A stretch of 64,000 nucleotides of DNA from Nocardiopsis coralli (GCF_014892575.1 NZ_JADBGI010000023.1:38725-102724); one strand, 5' to 3'; shown: positions 42,181-51,673, counted from the first letter of the stretch. A program made the numbers and translations. The notes: generated from the letters alone by a model not told the origin.

Positions 42181-42501
42181 TCATTCCAGCGCGCGGCCGT
42201 TCCCCTCCAACCGGTGCAGGGCCTGTTGCCAACGGCGCCGACGGGCGTCGGGGCCCAGTTCCCACCAGGGGGTGCCGCGTTCGCCCAGCCCTTCCTTGGC
42301 GCACTGCACGCGCCGTCGGGCGTCCTCCTCGGCCTCCCGGTCCCCGGAACGGCGTGCGGCACCGACCTGCCTGCGGGCCGCCATGAGCGAGCCCACCAGG
42401 CGTTCGCGCACCTGTTCGGGCAGGTCGGGGTCGGAGGCCCGCCAGCGCCTGCCGTTGATGAGTACGTGATGGCCGTCGGGTGTGCGTTCGGGTCCGTCCA
42501 C
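42181..42501 (-). CDS. Small basic hypothetical protein of the GRRWRA-type family
   Basis: A 106-residue protein with PDGHHVLINGRRWRASDPDL, LVGSLMAARRQVGAARR, ERGTPWWELGPDARRRRW. I recall this pattern from small actinobacterial proteins sometimes labelled biopolymer transporter Tol; the true function is unknown. It is helical and Arg-rich, perhaps nucleic-acid binding. The start is uncertain: GTG 42501 is used, whereas 42561 would put a tandem repeat in the coding sequence. Confidence 0.6.
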   Translation of the reverse strand: MDGPERTPDGHHVLINGRRWRASDPDLPEQVRERLVGSLMAARRQVGAARRSGDREAEEDARRRVQCAKEGLGERGTPWWELGPDARRRRWQQALHRLEGNGRALE

Positions 42502-42530
42502 ACCGGGATGCTTCCCGCCGGGGTAGGCAG

Positions 42531-42557
42531 CCCACACGGCCCACACGGCCCACACAG
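42531..42557. repeat. 9-bp tandem repeat, three copies
   Basis: CCCACACGG occurs three times in a row, the last copy reading CCCACACAG. It lies at the 5' end of the small basic protein gene. Confidence 0.8.
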
Positions 42558-42602
42558 GCACGGGCCCTCACTCACGGTCGGGCCTGGCCCGCCGGGGCAC
42601 TG

Positions 42603-42816
42603 CCCACAGCCGGCACCGGGCCCCGGATCTACCGCACAGCGGCACCGCCCAGACACCCGCAGAACCCCGGGCCCATGGGGCGGCGCTGCCCACAGCCGAC
42701 CCCAGAGCCCGGACCCACCACGCAGCGATCACCGGAACCGACCCCAGGGCTTCGGACCCGCGCGGCACCCGCCCACAGCCGACCGCAGGGCTTCGGACCT
42801 ACCGCGCGGCACCACC
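42603..42816. repeat. Degenerate 42-47-bp repeats, about four copies
   Basis: Copies of a unit like CCCACAGCCGACC(C/G)CAGGG then CTTCGGACCTACCGCGCGGCACC begin near 42603, 42689, 42735 and 42772. The last copy runs into the 3' end of the GAF-regulator gene. Spacing is uneven. It also fills the roughly 300-bp gap before that gene. Confidence 0.65.
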
Positions 42817-44103
42817 CGCACCCGCCTCCATGGCACGCACCGCCTCGCGCACCCGCTCGCAGGCGTGCTCACGCACGAAGGCGTTCTCGCTCAGCCGGGC
42901 GACCCCTCCCCCGTCCACCTCCAGGCGCACCCCCTCCGCGCACCGGTAGGGCCTCGACAACAGCACGGCGCCCAGCACCCGGCGCAGTCGGGACACCTCC
43001 GCCCTGACACTGACCACGTGCGCGTCGTCCCCGTGCAGCGCACGGCTGAGCGTGGCGGCACCGATGCCGTCGGGGCCGGCCAGGTACAGCATCAGGAGGA
43101 TCTCCGCGTGGCGGGTGGTGAGCCCCGTGCGCCAGCGGCGTCCTCCACCCGCGACCTCCGCGCTCGGGGCTCCCGCCAGGTCCAGGCGCAGGTCGACGGT
43201 TCCTCCGTCCGACCGGGAGCACGGGCGCAGCAGCCATCCTTCGCCCACGGGGTCGGGCAGGCACGCGCCGATCCCCGGGACCGCGAGTGCGTGCCCCTCC
43301 TGCGGTGCAGCGACCCGCTCGGGCAGGGGCAGCCCGTCGCCGTGGGCCACCCACCCGTCGTCGTCCACGAGCAGGAACGGGCCCTCGCGTGCGGCGACCC
43401 GGGGACCGGCACCGTCGCGGATGCGGTCGAGCCGGCGCCGGTGCTGTTCGGCCAACCGCATCTCGGCCATGCGGGCAGCCCCGGCGACCAGCGCCCCGGT
43501 CATCGGGTGCAGGGTGAGCGCCGGGCCGCTGAGGTCGACGACGCCGAGGACCCGGCCCGTGCGGGGATCGTGCACGGGCGCCGCGGTGCAGTACCAGGGC
43601 ATCTGGCGCTGTTCGAAGTGTTCGGCGGCGAACAGCTCCACCGGGTGTCCCTCGGCCAGGGCGGTGCCGATGGCGTTGGTGCCCACCGCCGATTCGGTCC
43701 AGCGGGAGCCCTCGCCGAAGCCGAGGCGGTCGGCCCCGGACCGGGTCCGTGTCGCGCCGTCGCGCCAGAGCACGACCCCGTCCTCGTCGGTGACCACCAT
43801 GAGCGACTCGGAGGCGCGGGCGGCCGCAGCGACCATGCCGCGCAGTTCCGGCAGCACCCCGGCCAGGGGCGAGGTGCGCCGCCGGTGTTCGACCTGCTCG
43901 GCGGGCAGGTGATGCCTGGGGTTGGTCCCGTCGGGGTCCAGGCCCATGTCCATGACCCGTGACCAGGATCGGGCCACCAGGTTCCGGGGGTGCGATCGGG
44001 GGCTGGCGCCGCCCATGACCTCGTCACGGGTGCGGCTGAGGGCGCGTGCGTGGGATGTCAGGTCGGTTCCGGGGGCGATCGCTCGGAAGGTCGTCACTCT
44101 CAC
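42799..44103 (-). CDS. GAF-domain transcriptional regulator (AcoR-like, no AAA+ domain)
   Basis: A 434-residue protein. The start region (VMGGASPRSHPRNLVARSWS) and GAF domain (ESLMVVTDEDGVVLWRDG, RWTESAVGTNAIGTALAEG, YCTAAPVHDPRTGRVLGVVD) match AcoR-type activators of sigma-54 systems. The central AAA+ ATPase is absent. The C-terminus is a winged helix-like DNA-binding part (GIGAATLSRAL...VSVRAEVSRLRRVLG). This actinobacterial form is often divergent from a dehydrogenase or flavin monooxygenase it controls, as here. GTG 44103 has GAGGA upstream; GTG 44097 is the alternative. Confidence 0.82.
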   Translation of the reverse strand: MRVTTFRAIAPGTDLTSHARALSRTRDEVMGGASPRSHPRNLVARSWSRVMDMGLDPDGTNPRHHLPAEQVEHRRRTSPLAGVLPELRGMVAAAARASESLMVVTDEDGVVLWRDGATRTRSGADRLGFGEGSRWTESAVGTNAIGTALAEGHPVELFAAEHFEQRQMPWYCTAAPVHDPRTGRVLGVVDLSGPALTLHPMTGALVAGAARMAEMRLAEQHRRRLDRIRDGAGPRVAAREGPFLLVDDDGWVAHGDGLPLPERVAAPQEGHALAVPGIGACLPDPVGEGWLLRPCSRSDGGTVDLRLDLAGAPSAEVAGGGRRWRTGLTTRHAEILLMLYLAGPDGIGAATLSRALHGDDAHVVSVRAEVSRLRRVLGAVLLSRPYRCAEGVRLEVDGGGVARLSENAFVREHACERVREAVRAMEAGAGGAAR

Positions 44104-44218
44104 CGTCCTCGTCGGCGCCGTGGGCCGGGGCCCGGGGCGCGCAATCGAGCGCAACCCTTGTGGGCCTCCCACCACGCGGGCTGTGATTGCCATCACGTTA
44201 CGCCAAGGAGGCCCTCTC

Positions 44219-46042
44219 ATGACACTGTCCGAGACCCTGGAGACCGATGCGAGCGGGACGGACGCACGCAGGCGTGTGGAGAGCTGGCTCTCGGCCTTCG
44301 AGCGCGCGTTGACCGACCGTGACGCCGAACGTGCCGCGCACCTGTTCGCGACCACCTGTTTCTGGCGCGACCTGGTCGCCTTCACGTGGAACCTCCGGAC
44401 GGTCGAGGGCCGTTCCGGGGTGGCGCACATGCTGCGTTCGGTCCTGGACACGGTCGACCCCTCCGGTTTCCGCGTGACCGAGGAGCCGACGGAGGCCGAC
44501 GGGGTCGTCGAGGCCTGGATCTCCTTCGAGACCGCGGTCGGTCGGGGCAAGGGCCACCTGCGGCTGAAGGAAGAAGGCGCGTTCACCCTGTTGACGACCC
44601 TCCACGAGTTGGCGGGCCACGAGGAACCGCTGGACACCCGCCGGCCGCTGGGCACCGTGCACGGCGCCGACCCGGACCGGGTCACGTGGTCGGAGCGGCG
44701 CACCGCTGAGGTCGAAGGGCCGGGACGCACCTACGAGCCGTACGTGGTGGTGGTCGGCGGCGGTCAGGGCGGCATCGCGCTCGGCGCCCGGCTCACGCAG
44801 CTGGGGGTGCCCTACGTGGTCCTGGACCGCCACGAGCGCCCCGGCGACCAGTGGCGCGGGCGGTACAAGTCGCTGTGCCTGCACGACCCCGTCTGGTACG
44901 ACCACCTCCCCTATCTGCCATTCCCGCGCAACTGGCCGGTGTTCGCCCCCAAGGACAAGATCGCGGACTGGCTGGAGATGTACACCAAGGTCATGGAGGT
45001 CAACTACTGGGCCTCCACGACGTGCCGCCGGGCCTCCTACGACGAGGAGCAGGGCGTGTGGACGGTCGTGGTCGACCGCGGCGGCGAGGAGGTGGTCCTG
45101 CACCCGCGCCACCTGGTGCTCGCCACGGGGATGTCCGGGAAAGCGAACGTGCCGGAGCTCCCCGGGCAGGACAGGTTCCGCGGCGACCAGCACCACAGTT
45201 CGCAGCACCCGGGCCCGGACGCGTACCAGGGCAGGAAGGCCGTGGTGATCGGGTCGAACAACTCGGCCTTCGACATCTGCGGGGCCCTGTGGGAGAACGG
45301 CGCCGACGTGACCATGGTGCAGCGTTCGTCGACGCACATCGTCACGTCCGATTCCCTCATGGATCTGGGCCTGGGCGACCTGTACTCCGAGCGCGCCCTG
45401 GAGGCCGGGACGACCACCGAGAAGGCCGACCTGACCTTCGCTTCGATCCCCTACCGGATCATGCACACGTTCCAGCGGCCGATCTACGACCGCATCCGCG
45501 AGCGCGACCGGGAGTTCTACGCCCGGTTGGAGCGCGCGGGTTTCCGGTTGGACTGGGGCGAGGACGGTTCCGGGCTGTTCCTGAAGTACCTCAGGCGCGG
45601 GTCCGGCTACTACATCGACGTCGGCGCCGCCGGCCTGGTCGCCGACGGGCACGTGCGGCTGGTCCACGGCCAGGCGGCCGAGCTGACCGAGACGTCGGTG
45701 GTGTTGGAGGACGGCACCGAGCTGGAGGCCGACCTGGTCGTGTACGCGACGGGGTACGGCTCGATGAACGGTTGGGCCGCCGACCTCATCGGCCAGGAGG
45801 TCGCCGACAAGGTCGGCAAGGTGTGGGGGCTGGGGTCGGAGACCGCCAAGGACCCCGGCCCGTGGGAGGGAGAGGAGCGCAACATGTGGAAACCCACCCA
45901 GCAGGAGGGGTTGTGGTTCCACGGGGGCAACCTGGCCCAGTCCCGGCACTACTCGCTCTACCTGGCCCTGCAGTTGAAGGCCAGGCACGAGGGCATCCCC
46001 ACGCCCGTGTACGGGCTCCAGGAGGTCCACCACCTCGCGTGA
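44219..46042 (+). CDS. Flavin-containing monooxygenase with SnoaL-like N-terminal domain
   Basis: A 607-residue class B-type FMO. Residues 1-150 look like a SnoaL/NTF2 domain (SWLSAFERALTDRDAERAAH, FWRDLVAFTWNLRTVEG). Then follow the FAD site VVVGGGQGG, the FMO fingerprint FRGDQHHSSQH (FxGxxxH), the NADPH site VVIGSNNSAFD and the late ATGYGSMNGW. It should oxygenate a small substrate (S-, N- or Baeyer-Villiger type) using NADPH and O2. AAGGAGG is placed ideally before ATG 44219. It is divergent from the GAF regulator, which probably activates it. The NTF2 fusion is known in actinobacterial FMOs. Substrate unknown. Confidence 0.9.
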   Translation: MTLSETLETDASGTDARRRVESWLSAFERALTDRDAERAAHLFATTCFWRDLVAFTWNLRTVEGRSGVAHMLRSVLDTVDPSGFRVTEEPTEADGVVEAWISFETAVGRGKGHLRLKEEGAFTLLTTLHELAGHEEPLDTRRPLGTVHGADPDRVTWSERRTAEVEGPGRTYEPYVVVVGGGQGGIALGARLTQLGVPYVVLDRHERPGDQWRGRYKSLCLHDPVWYDHLPYLPFPRNWPVFAPKDKIADWLEMYTKVMEVNYWASTTCRRASYDEEQGVWTVVVDRGGEEVVLHPRHLVLATGMSGKANVPELPGQDRFRGDQHHSSQHPGPDAYQGRKAVVIGSNNSAFDICGALWENGADVTMVQRSSTHIVTSDSLMDLGLGDLYSERALEAGTTTEKADLTFASIPYRIMHTFQRPIYDRIRERDREFYARLERAGFRLDWGEDGSGLFLKYLRRGSGYYIDVGAAGLVADGHVRLVHGQAAELTETSVVLEDGTELEADLVVYATGYGSMNGWAADLIGQEVADKVGKVWGLGSETAKDPGPWEGEERNMWKPTQQEGLWFHGGNLAQSRHYSLYLALQLKARHEGIPTPVYGLQEVHHLA

Positions 46043-46048
46043 ACCGTT

Positions 46049-46077
46049 GCGGGCCGGGGCCTCGTGCACCGGCCCGC
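46049..46077 (+). terminator. Terminator after the monooxygenase gene
   Basis: A 9-bp stem GCGGGCCGG / CCGGCCCGC with an 11-nt loop, starting 7 nt after the stop codon. Confidence 0.6.
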
Positions 46078-46185
46078 CCCGCCCCGTGCCCGGGGTGTGG
46101 TCCGCGTCCGGCGGCCCGGCCACATGCGCTCATCAGCCACAATGGCGACGGAGCACGCAGACCACCACAGAGAGCACGGGTGCAC

Positions 46186-47172
46186 ATGCCCATCCCCAAG
46201 GCCGAACTCCACGTCCACATCGAGGGCACCCTCGAGCCCGAACTCGCCTTCGAGCTGGCCCGGCGCAACGGCATCACGCTGAAGCACCCCGGCGTCGCGG
46301 AGCTGCGCGAGGCCTACTCCTTCGACGACCTCCAGTCGTTCCTGCACCTCTACTACGAGCTCATGGACGTGCTGCGCACCGAGGCCGACTTCCGCGACCT
46401 CGCCGCCGCCTACCTGGAGCGCGCGGCCGCGCAGGGGGTCCGGCACGCGGAGATCTTCTTCGACCCGCAGGCCCACACCACACGCGGGGTGCCGTTCGAG
46501 ACGGTGCTGAACGGCCTGAACAGCGCGTTGGAGGACAGCGAGGACCGGTACGGCGTCTCGACCGCGCTCATCCTGTGCTTCCTGCGCGACCACCCGGTCG
46601 ACGACGCGCTGGCGACCTTGGAGGCGGCCCGCCCGCACCTGGAGCACATCAGCGGGGTCGGCCTGGACTCGGCCGAGGTGGGCCACCCCCCGGGCAAGTT
46701 CGCCGAGGTCTTCGAGGCCGCCGGTCGGCTCGGGCTGCGCCGGGTCGCGCACGCGGGCGAGGAGGGTCCTGCCGCGTACGTGCGGGAGGCGCTGGAGGTG
46801 CTGGGCGCCGAACGCATCGACCACGGGATCCGGAGCCTGGACGACCCCGACCTGGTCGAGCACCTGGCGCGGACGCAGGTCCCGCTGACCGTGTGCCCGT
46901 TCTCGAACGTGCGGCTGCGTGCGGTGGACACCCTCGCCGACCACCCGCTGCGCCGGCTCATGGACGCGGGGCTGCTGGTGACGGTCAACTCCGACGACCC
47001 GTCCTACTTCGGCGGGCACGTGCACGACAACTACCTGGGCGTGCAGGAGCATCTGGGGTTGAGCGACGAGGACCTGCGGACGCTGGCCCGGAACTCGTTC
47101 ACGGCCTCGTTCCTGTCACCGGAGCGCAGGGCCGAGCTCATCGCCGAGGTCGACGCCTACCGGTTCGGCTGA
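46186..47172 (+). CDS. Adenine/adenosine deaminase
   Basis: A 328-residue metal-dependent deaminase. Zinc ligands are visible in ELHVHIEGTLEPEL (HxH), VAHAGEE and the late NSDDPSYFGG; the catalytic Glu is in HAGEE and HGIRS completes the site. The IFFDPQAHTTRGV block and overall pattern fit the adenine deaminase (Aah1-like) subgroup better than classical adenosine deaminase, though genes of this type are usually named add. It would convert adenine to hypoxanthine in purine salvage. The start may be ATG 46186 or GTG 46180. Confidence 0.88.
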   Translation: MPIPKAELHVHIEGTLEPELAFELARRNGITLKHPGVAELREAYSFDDLQSFLHLYYELMDVLRTEADFRDLAAAYLERAAAQGVRHAEIFFDPQAHTTRGVPFETVLNGLNSALEDSEDRYGVSTALILCFLRDHPVDDALATLEAARPHLEHISGVGLDSAEVGHPPGKFAEVFEAAGRLGLRRVAHAGEEGPAAYVREALEVLGAERIDHGIRSLDDPDLVEHLARTQVPLTVCPFSNVRLRAVDTLADHPLRRLMDAGLLVTVNSDDPSYFGGHVHDNYLGVQEHLGLSDEDLRTLARNSFTASFLSPERRAELIAEVDAYRFG

Positions 47173-47194
47173 GGGCGGCGGGCGCGGGCCCGCC

Positions 47195-48880
47195 TCAGAA
47201 GCCTTCGCGGACCCGGCGGGCGACCTCGCCGTACCCGGCCTTCTCCAGTGCGCTGAGCTGCTGCTCGGCGAACTCGGCGCGGGCGTGGCGGTCGGGCACG
47301 GCGTCGATCATGCCGCGCAGGATCGCCACCTGGACGTCCTCCTCGGCGCTGTCCGGGATGGACTCGGCCGGCCACCAGTAGCTCTCGTAGCCGTACTCGT
47401 CGACGTCGTGGCCCGGGAGCAGGCCCGGGTCGGGGTCGAGTTCTGGGCCGAGGCCCTGTTCGGCGCCGTCCGGGTCGTGCCAAGGGCTCGATGCGGGGTC
47501 CGGACCGGTGAAGACGGGCTCCTCGGGCATGCCGTGGACCGGGTCGAGGTAGACGTAGTCGTGCTCCTCGCCGCCGTCGTCCCCGTGGGCCCCGGGGCGT
47601 GGTGCGCCCGGGCCGTGCACGTGCGAACCGTGCGCGTAGGGGCCCTCGGGGTGGGGCTCCGGGTGGGAACCGTACGGCGGCCGGCGCCCGGGCGATGCGG
47701 GCGGTGCGGGCAGGCCGGGCCCCTCGGGCCTCTCCCGGCCCTCACTTGCGTTGGGAGCCGCGTCCTCGAACGGGTCGAAGCCGTCCTCGGGGGCCTCGGG
47801 CTCGGAGGCGGGCGACGCCCCGAACCGGGACCAGGACCCGCCCCACGGACGCCGACCGCGGGCGGACTCACCGGCCCGGGTTCCTCGGCGGGCTGCTGCC
47901 CCGGGTCCGGCATCGCGCGGGGCAGCGGCACCACGTGTGCGGTCGCCGAACGCCGCTCCACCGGCGGGCGGCGGCACCGGCCCGGGCTCGGGCCGGGACG
48001 CAGGCCCGCGCTCACCCGGGGTGGGCCCGAACCGTACGGGATGATCGTCGTCGGGGTGGCTCTCCCACGGCCGTGCCCTCTCGTCCGGGTGCACCCCGGC
48101 GTCCGGGCGGGCTCCCCCTTCGAACCGCCCGTCGGTCGGGCCGAACCCGTACCCCGAGGTGGGTTCGGGTACCGCTCCCCCGTGTGCGCGGGCGGGACCG
48201 CTTGCGTGCGCGCGTCCGTACGCGTTCCCGTGCGCGCGTTCGGTCTCCTGGAGCGCGGCCCGCAGCCCGAGGTCCTTGCGCAGGTCACTGAGGCGGGCGA
48301 GGCGTTCGGCGTCCTCCTCGGGCAGGTGCAGACGCACGTGCTCGGCCCAGACGACGATGCCGGTCCCGGTGACGGCGTGCTCGACCGCCAGGTGCGCGGC
48401 CAGGTCGCACTCGGTCCGTGCGTGGTCGCGCGGGCGGGTGCGGGCGACCTTCGTGGCGGCGCGGCAGACGACGTCGCGGACGGCGGGGGCGACGGGGTTG
48501 CGCACGGTCAGGTCGACGTGTCCGGACCAGCGCCAGTGCACGACGGCGCTGAGCTGCAGGTCGTAGTCGGGGACGGCCGTGGCCAGGGCGATCTCGCCCA
48601 CCCTGGTTCCGTGTGCGGGCCCGTCGGCGTAGGCGGGCGCGGAACCGTTGTGGGCCGCGCCGGGGTGGGCGCGGGGGCCGTCCGCCTGCGCGGCGCCGTC
48701 CTGGTGTCCGTCGCGTCCGGCGGTCCCGGGCCCGCCCAGGGACCCGGGCCCGCCCAGCGCCAGGAACCCGGCGACGGCGGCCACGAGCACTAGCCAGAGC
48801 AGGGTCCACACGCCGACCAGGGGGTAGAGCACGGCGGGCACGACGACCACGACGGTGGCCGCGAGGGCGGATCCGGCCAC
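47195..48880 (-). CDS. Membrane-anchored SPFH-like protein, paralogue of the TIR-operon gene
   Basis: A 561-residue protein. Two hydrophobic stretches near the N-terminus (about 5-42) are followed by a beta/helix domain (DYDLQLSAVVHWRWSG, then VWAEHVRLHLPEEDAERL and LSDLRKDLGLR). This parallels DYTFVLKGTVRWSWTG and VWSDDLDLCLSEEDRAHL in the protein at 55387-56694. A long Pro/Gly/His-rich disordered region and a short C-terminal helix bundle (EEDVQVAILRGMIDAVPDRH) complete it. No enzyme motif. The start is uncertain: GTG 48880 has no ribosome-binding site, while GAGGAG lies 9 nt before an in-frame ATT at 48907. It has no operon partner here. Confidence 0.65.
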   Translation of the reverse strand: MAGSALAATVVVVVPAVLYPLVGVWTLLWLVLVAAVAGFLALGGPGSLGGPGTAGRDGHQDGAAQADGPRAHPGAAHNGSAPAYADGPAHGTRVGEIALATAVPDYDLQLSAVVHWRWSGHVDLTVRNPVAPAVRDVVCRAATKVARTRPRDHARTECDLAAHLAVEHAVTGTGIVVWAEHVRLHLPEEDAERLARLSDLRKDLGLRAALQETERAHGNAYGRAHASGPARAHGGAVPEPTSGYGFGPTDGRFEGGARPDAGVHPDERARPWESHPDDDHPVRFGPTPGERGPASRPEPGPVPPPAGGAAFGDRTRGAAAPRDAGPGAAARRGTRAGESARGRRPWGGSWSRFGASPASEPEAPEDGFDPFEDAAPNASEGRERPEGPGLPAPPASPGRRPPYGSHPEPHPEGPYAHGSHVHGPGAPRPGAHGDDGGEEHDYVYLDPVHGMPEEPVFTGPDPASSPWHDPDGAEQGLGPELDPDPGLLPGHDVDEYGYESYWWPAESIPDSAEEDVQVAILRGMIDAVPDRHARAEFAEQQLSALEKAGYGEVARRVREGF

Positions 48881-49524
48881 GGCGGTGCGTGCGTCGGTGA
48901 GGGGAATGGTCGCGGTCTCCTCTCACGGCGAGCCGGACGCACGGTCACCGGACGCGGGTGCGCGGCCACGCCGTGTGTGCGCCCTGGGGGCTGGGGAAGG
49001 TCCCGGGACCGGGGGTGCGCGAGAGGGTCGCCGGGGCGTACACGCCAGTCTGCCCGAGATCGGGAGCGGTCGTGTCACGAACGGCCCCCACAGCGCGGAT
49101 CCGGGGGCGCTTCACACCACACGGTTCCGGCCCGTGCACCGTGTGTGCGCGATCCGCCGGTCAGGTGCCGCGAAGGCGTCGGCCCACCATCGTGAGGGCT
49201 TCGGCCTCCGGGAAGGTAGAGGCCGGGATGGCAGTGGAGTACCCGGAAGGCGCCGAGCCCGGAGAGGGCCCCGGCTCCCGGGAACGCGTCGGACCCCGAG
49301 AAGGCGGCCGGAGGCCGAGAGGGCAGTCGAGTGCGGGGAAGACATCGGGGCACGGGAGCACGGTCGGGTGCCGGGAAGGCGTCGGCCGAACAGCGGGCAA
49401 GCCCGCGGAGCCTTGCGGGCGCGGGGAGAACACCGGCCAACGATCGGGTGAGCGTTGGGTGAGAAGAGGCCGGCGCGTTCCGTGTCGCCTTGGCAATCAC
49501 CCTGTGCGTCGGGACGATTGCCCG
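48881..49524. other. Intergenic region with an 18-bp degenerate repeat array
   Basis: No gene is supported over about 640 bp. The middle holds the repeat array listed separately, and the acyltransferase start follows. Open frames here are Arg/Gly-rich and look like products of high GC. Confidence 0.5.
49240..49388. repeat. Degenerate 18-bp tandem repeat array
   Basis: About eight units of 18-19 bp approximating GCCGGGAAGGCGTCGGN occur head to tail. Examples are CCCGGGAACGCGTCGGA, GTGCGGGGAAGACATCGG and TGCCGGGAAGGCGTCGG. A stray related unit lies near 49167. Confidence 0.6.
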
Positions 49525-51585
49525 ATGCGACCACTGTTCGTGCGGCCCCCGACGCCATCCACACCGGAGAAGAAGGACCACGGCGCGAGCGTCCCGGACA
49601 CCGGACGCAGGTTCCGCCCCGAGGTGCAGGGCCTGCGCGCGGTCGCTGTGCTGCTGGTCCTCGTGTACCACCTCGATCCCGACCTGCTCCCGGGCGGGTA
49701 CGTGGGCGTCGACGTGTTCTTCGTGATCTCGGGTTTCCTGATCACGTCACTGCTGTACCGGGAGGCCGACAAGCACGGCCGTGTCTCCATCGCCCGCTTC
49801 TACGTGCGCCGTGTGCGCCGCCTACTTCCGGCCTCCACCGTGGTGCTGCTCGTGACGGGTGCGGTCTCGCTGGTGTTCCTGCCGGTCACCCGCCTGAGCG
49901 ACACCGCGTGGCAGCTCATCGCCTCCGCGGTGTACGCCGAGAACCTCTACCTGGCGCACCAGGCCGTGGACTACCTGGCCTCGGACGCGCCGCCCAGCCC
50001 GGTGCAGCACTTCTGGTCCCTGGCGGTGGAGGAGCAGTTCTACCTCGTGTGGCCACTGCTGTTCGTGCTGTGGGCGTGGGCGGTGCGCCGGTGGCGGGCG
50101 ACCCCCGTGCTGTTGGGGGCCGTTCTGGCAACGGTGCTGGTGGGCTCGCTGGCGCACTCGGTCTCCTACACCGCGCAGGACCCGGCGGCGGCCTACTTCC
50201 TGCCCACGACACGCGCGTGGGAGCTGGCCGTGGGCGGGTTGCTCGCGGTCGTGCTCGCGCACCGGACCCTGCCCGCGGCCGCCCGGACCCCGCTGGTGTG
50301 GGCGGGCCTGGCCTCGATCGGGGTCTCGGCCGTGGTCTACAGCGACGCGACCGCGTTCCCTGGGTGGGCGGCGCTGCTTCCGGTGCTGGGCAGCGCGGCG
50401 GTGATCGCGGCCGGGCGTACGGAGACCCCGCTGAACTGGGGCGCGGCACAGTTCGTCGGCGACATCTCGTACTCGCTGTACCTGTGGCACTGGCCGTTGA
50501 TCGTGTTCGCGCTGACCTGGACGGGGGCGACCTCCCTCGGGGCGTTGGAGATCGTCGTGGTGGCCGCGGCCTCCGTCGTGTTGGCGTGGTTGACCAAGGT
50601 GTGCGTGGAGGACCCGGTGCGCGAACGCGGCCTGGTGCCGGGCGCGCGCTCGGCCGTGGTGGTGGCCGTCGCCGGAATCGTGGCGGTCTCCGCCGTGGGC
50701 GCCGCGTCGCTGGCGCGGGTCGGTCAGTACTCCTCGGTGCCCTTCGACCCGCGTGTGCACGTGGGGGCGGCCGCGCTCGAGGAGGGTACTGCCTCCACGG
50801 GCGCGGACCTGTACCCGGCGCTGGTCGAGGCCGAGCAGGACATCCCGGCGCTGTACGACGAGGAGTGCCAGGCCCAACGCGCGGACGTCGTCCTCCGGAC
50901 CGACTGCGTGTACGGCGATCCCGAGGGCGACCGGACCGTCGTGGTGGTGGGCGACTCGCACGCGGCCCAGTGGGTTCCGGCGCTGGACCGGATCGGGACG
51001 GAGCGCGGTTGGCGGGTGGTGACCCTGACCAAGTCGGCGTGCGCGTTCACGGCAGCCCCGGTGCGGTGGAGCGACGGATCGCGCTACGACGAGTGTGCGC
51101 AGTGGAACGACGCGGTGTTGGCGGAGCTCCCGGACCTGGACGCGGACGTGGTGTTCTCCAGCGCCTCCGTGAGAACGGAACCGTTGAACGCCGGCGACGA
51201 CCCCACGGGCGCCCTCGCCGAGGGGCTGGCCACCCAGTGGGAGAAGGCGGCCCCGCTCACCGATCAGTTCGTGGCGGTGCGCGACACCCCCGTCGCCGAC
51301 CGGGACCTCTTCGCCTGCCTGGAGGAGAACACCGATGACCTGGCCGAGTGCGCCCTCACCCGTGAGGAGGCGTTCGCGAAGGAGGACCCGCAGGTGCAGG
51401 CGGCGAGCGCGATGGAGGACGACGTGCACCTGCTCGACCTGAGCGACCTGTTCTGCGCCGAGGACCGGTGCGACGCGGTCGTGGGGAACGTGGTCGTCTA
51501 CCGCGACTACCACCACATGACGGCCACCTACGCCGAGCTGCTCTCCGACCAGCTGGCCGGACGCATCGAGCAGGTGATGAGCTAG
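49525..51585 (+). CDS. OafA/YrhL-type acyltransferase with SGNH domain
   Basis: A 686-residue membrane O-acyltransferase. The N-terminal half has about ten helices, with FRPEVQGLRAVAVLLVLVYH (catalytic His), GYVGVDVFFVISGFLIT and RFYVRRVRRLLPA. The C-terminal part, after a short linker, is an SGNH-type hydrolase domain outside the membrane: VVVVGDSHAAQWVPAL (Ser) and a late DYHHMT (His). Such two-domain proteins acetylate cell-wall or surface polysaccharides. Length is typical. ATG 49525 is chosen as the first Met before the conserved start. Flanked by unrelated genes. Confidence 0.9.
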   Translation: MRPLFVRPPTPSTPEKKDHGASVPDTGRRFRPEVQGLRAVAVLLVLVYHLDPDLLPGGYVGVDVFFVISGFLITSLLYREADKHGRVSIARFYVRRVRRLLPASTVVLLVTGAVSLVFLPVTRLSDTAWQLIASAVYAENLYLAHQAVDYLASDAPPSPVQHFWSLAVEEQFYLVWPLLFVLWAWAVRRWRATPVLLGAVLATVLVGSLAHSVSYTAQDPAAAYFLPTTRAWELAVGGLLAVVLAHRTLPAAARTPLVWAGLASIGVSAVVYSDATAFPGWAALLPVLGSAAVIAAGRTETPLNWGAAQFVGDISYSLYLWHWPLIVFALTWTGATSLGALEIVVVAAASVVLAWLTKVCVEDPVRERGLVPGARSAVVVAVAGIVAVSAVGAASLARVGQYSSVPFDPRVHVGAAALEEGTASTGADLYPALVEAEQDIPALYDEECQAQRADVVLRTDCVYGDPEGDRTVVVVGDSHAAQWVPALDRIGTERGWRVVTLTKSACAFTAAPVRWSDGSRYDECAQWNDAVLAELPDLDADVVFSSASVRTEPLNAGDDPTGALAEGLATQWEKAAPLTDQFVAVRDTPVADRDLFACLEENTDDLAECALTREEAFAKEDPQVQAASAMEDDVHLLDLSDLFCAEDRCDAVVGNVVVYRDYHHMTATYAELLSDQLAGRIEQVMS

Positions 51586-51673
51586 GCGGACCGAGGGCCG
51601 TGCGCGCTCCGAAGGCCGTCGAAGCGCGGGTCGAAGGATCCGCCGCCGTCCGCCGCACGGGGCGCCGAAGGGC

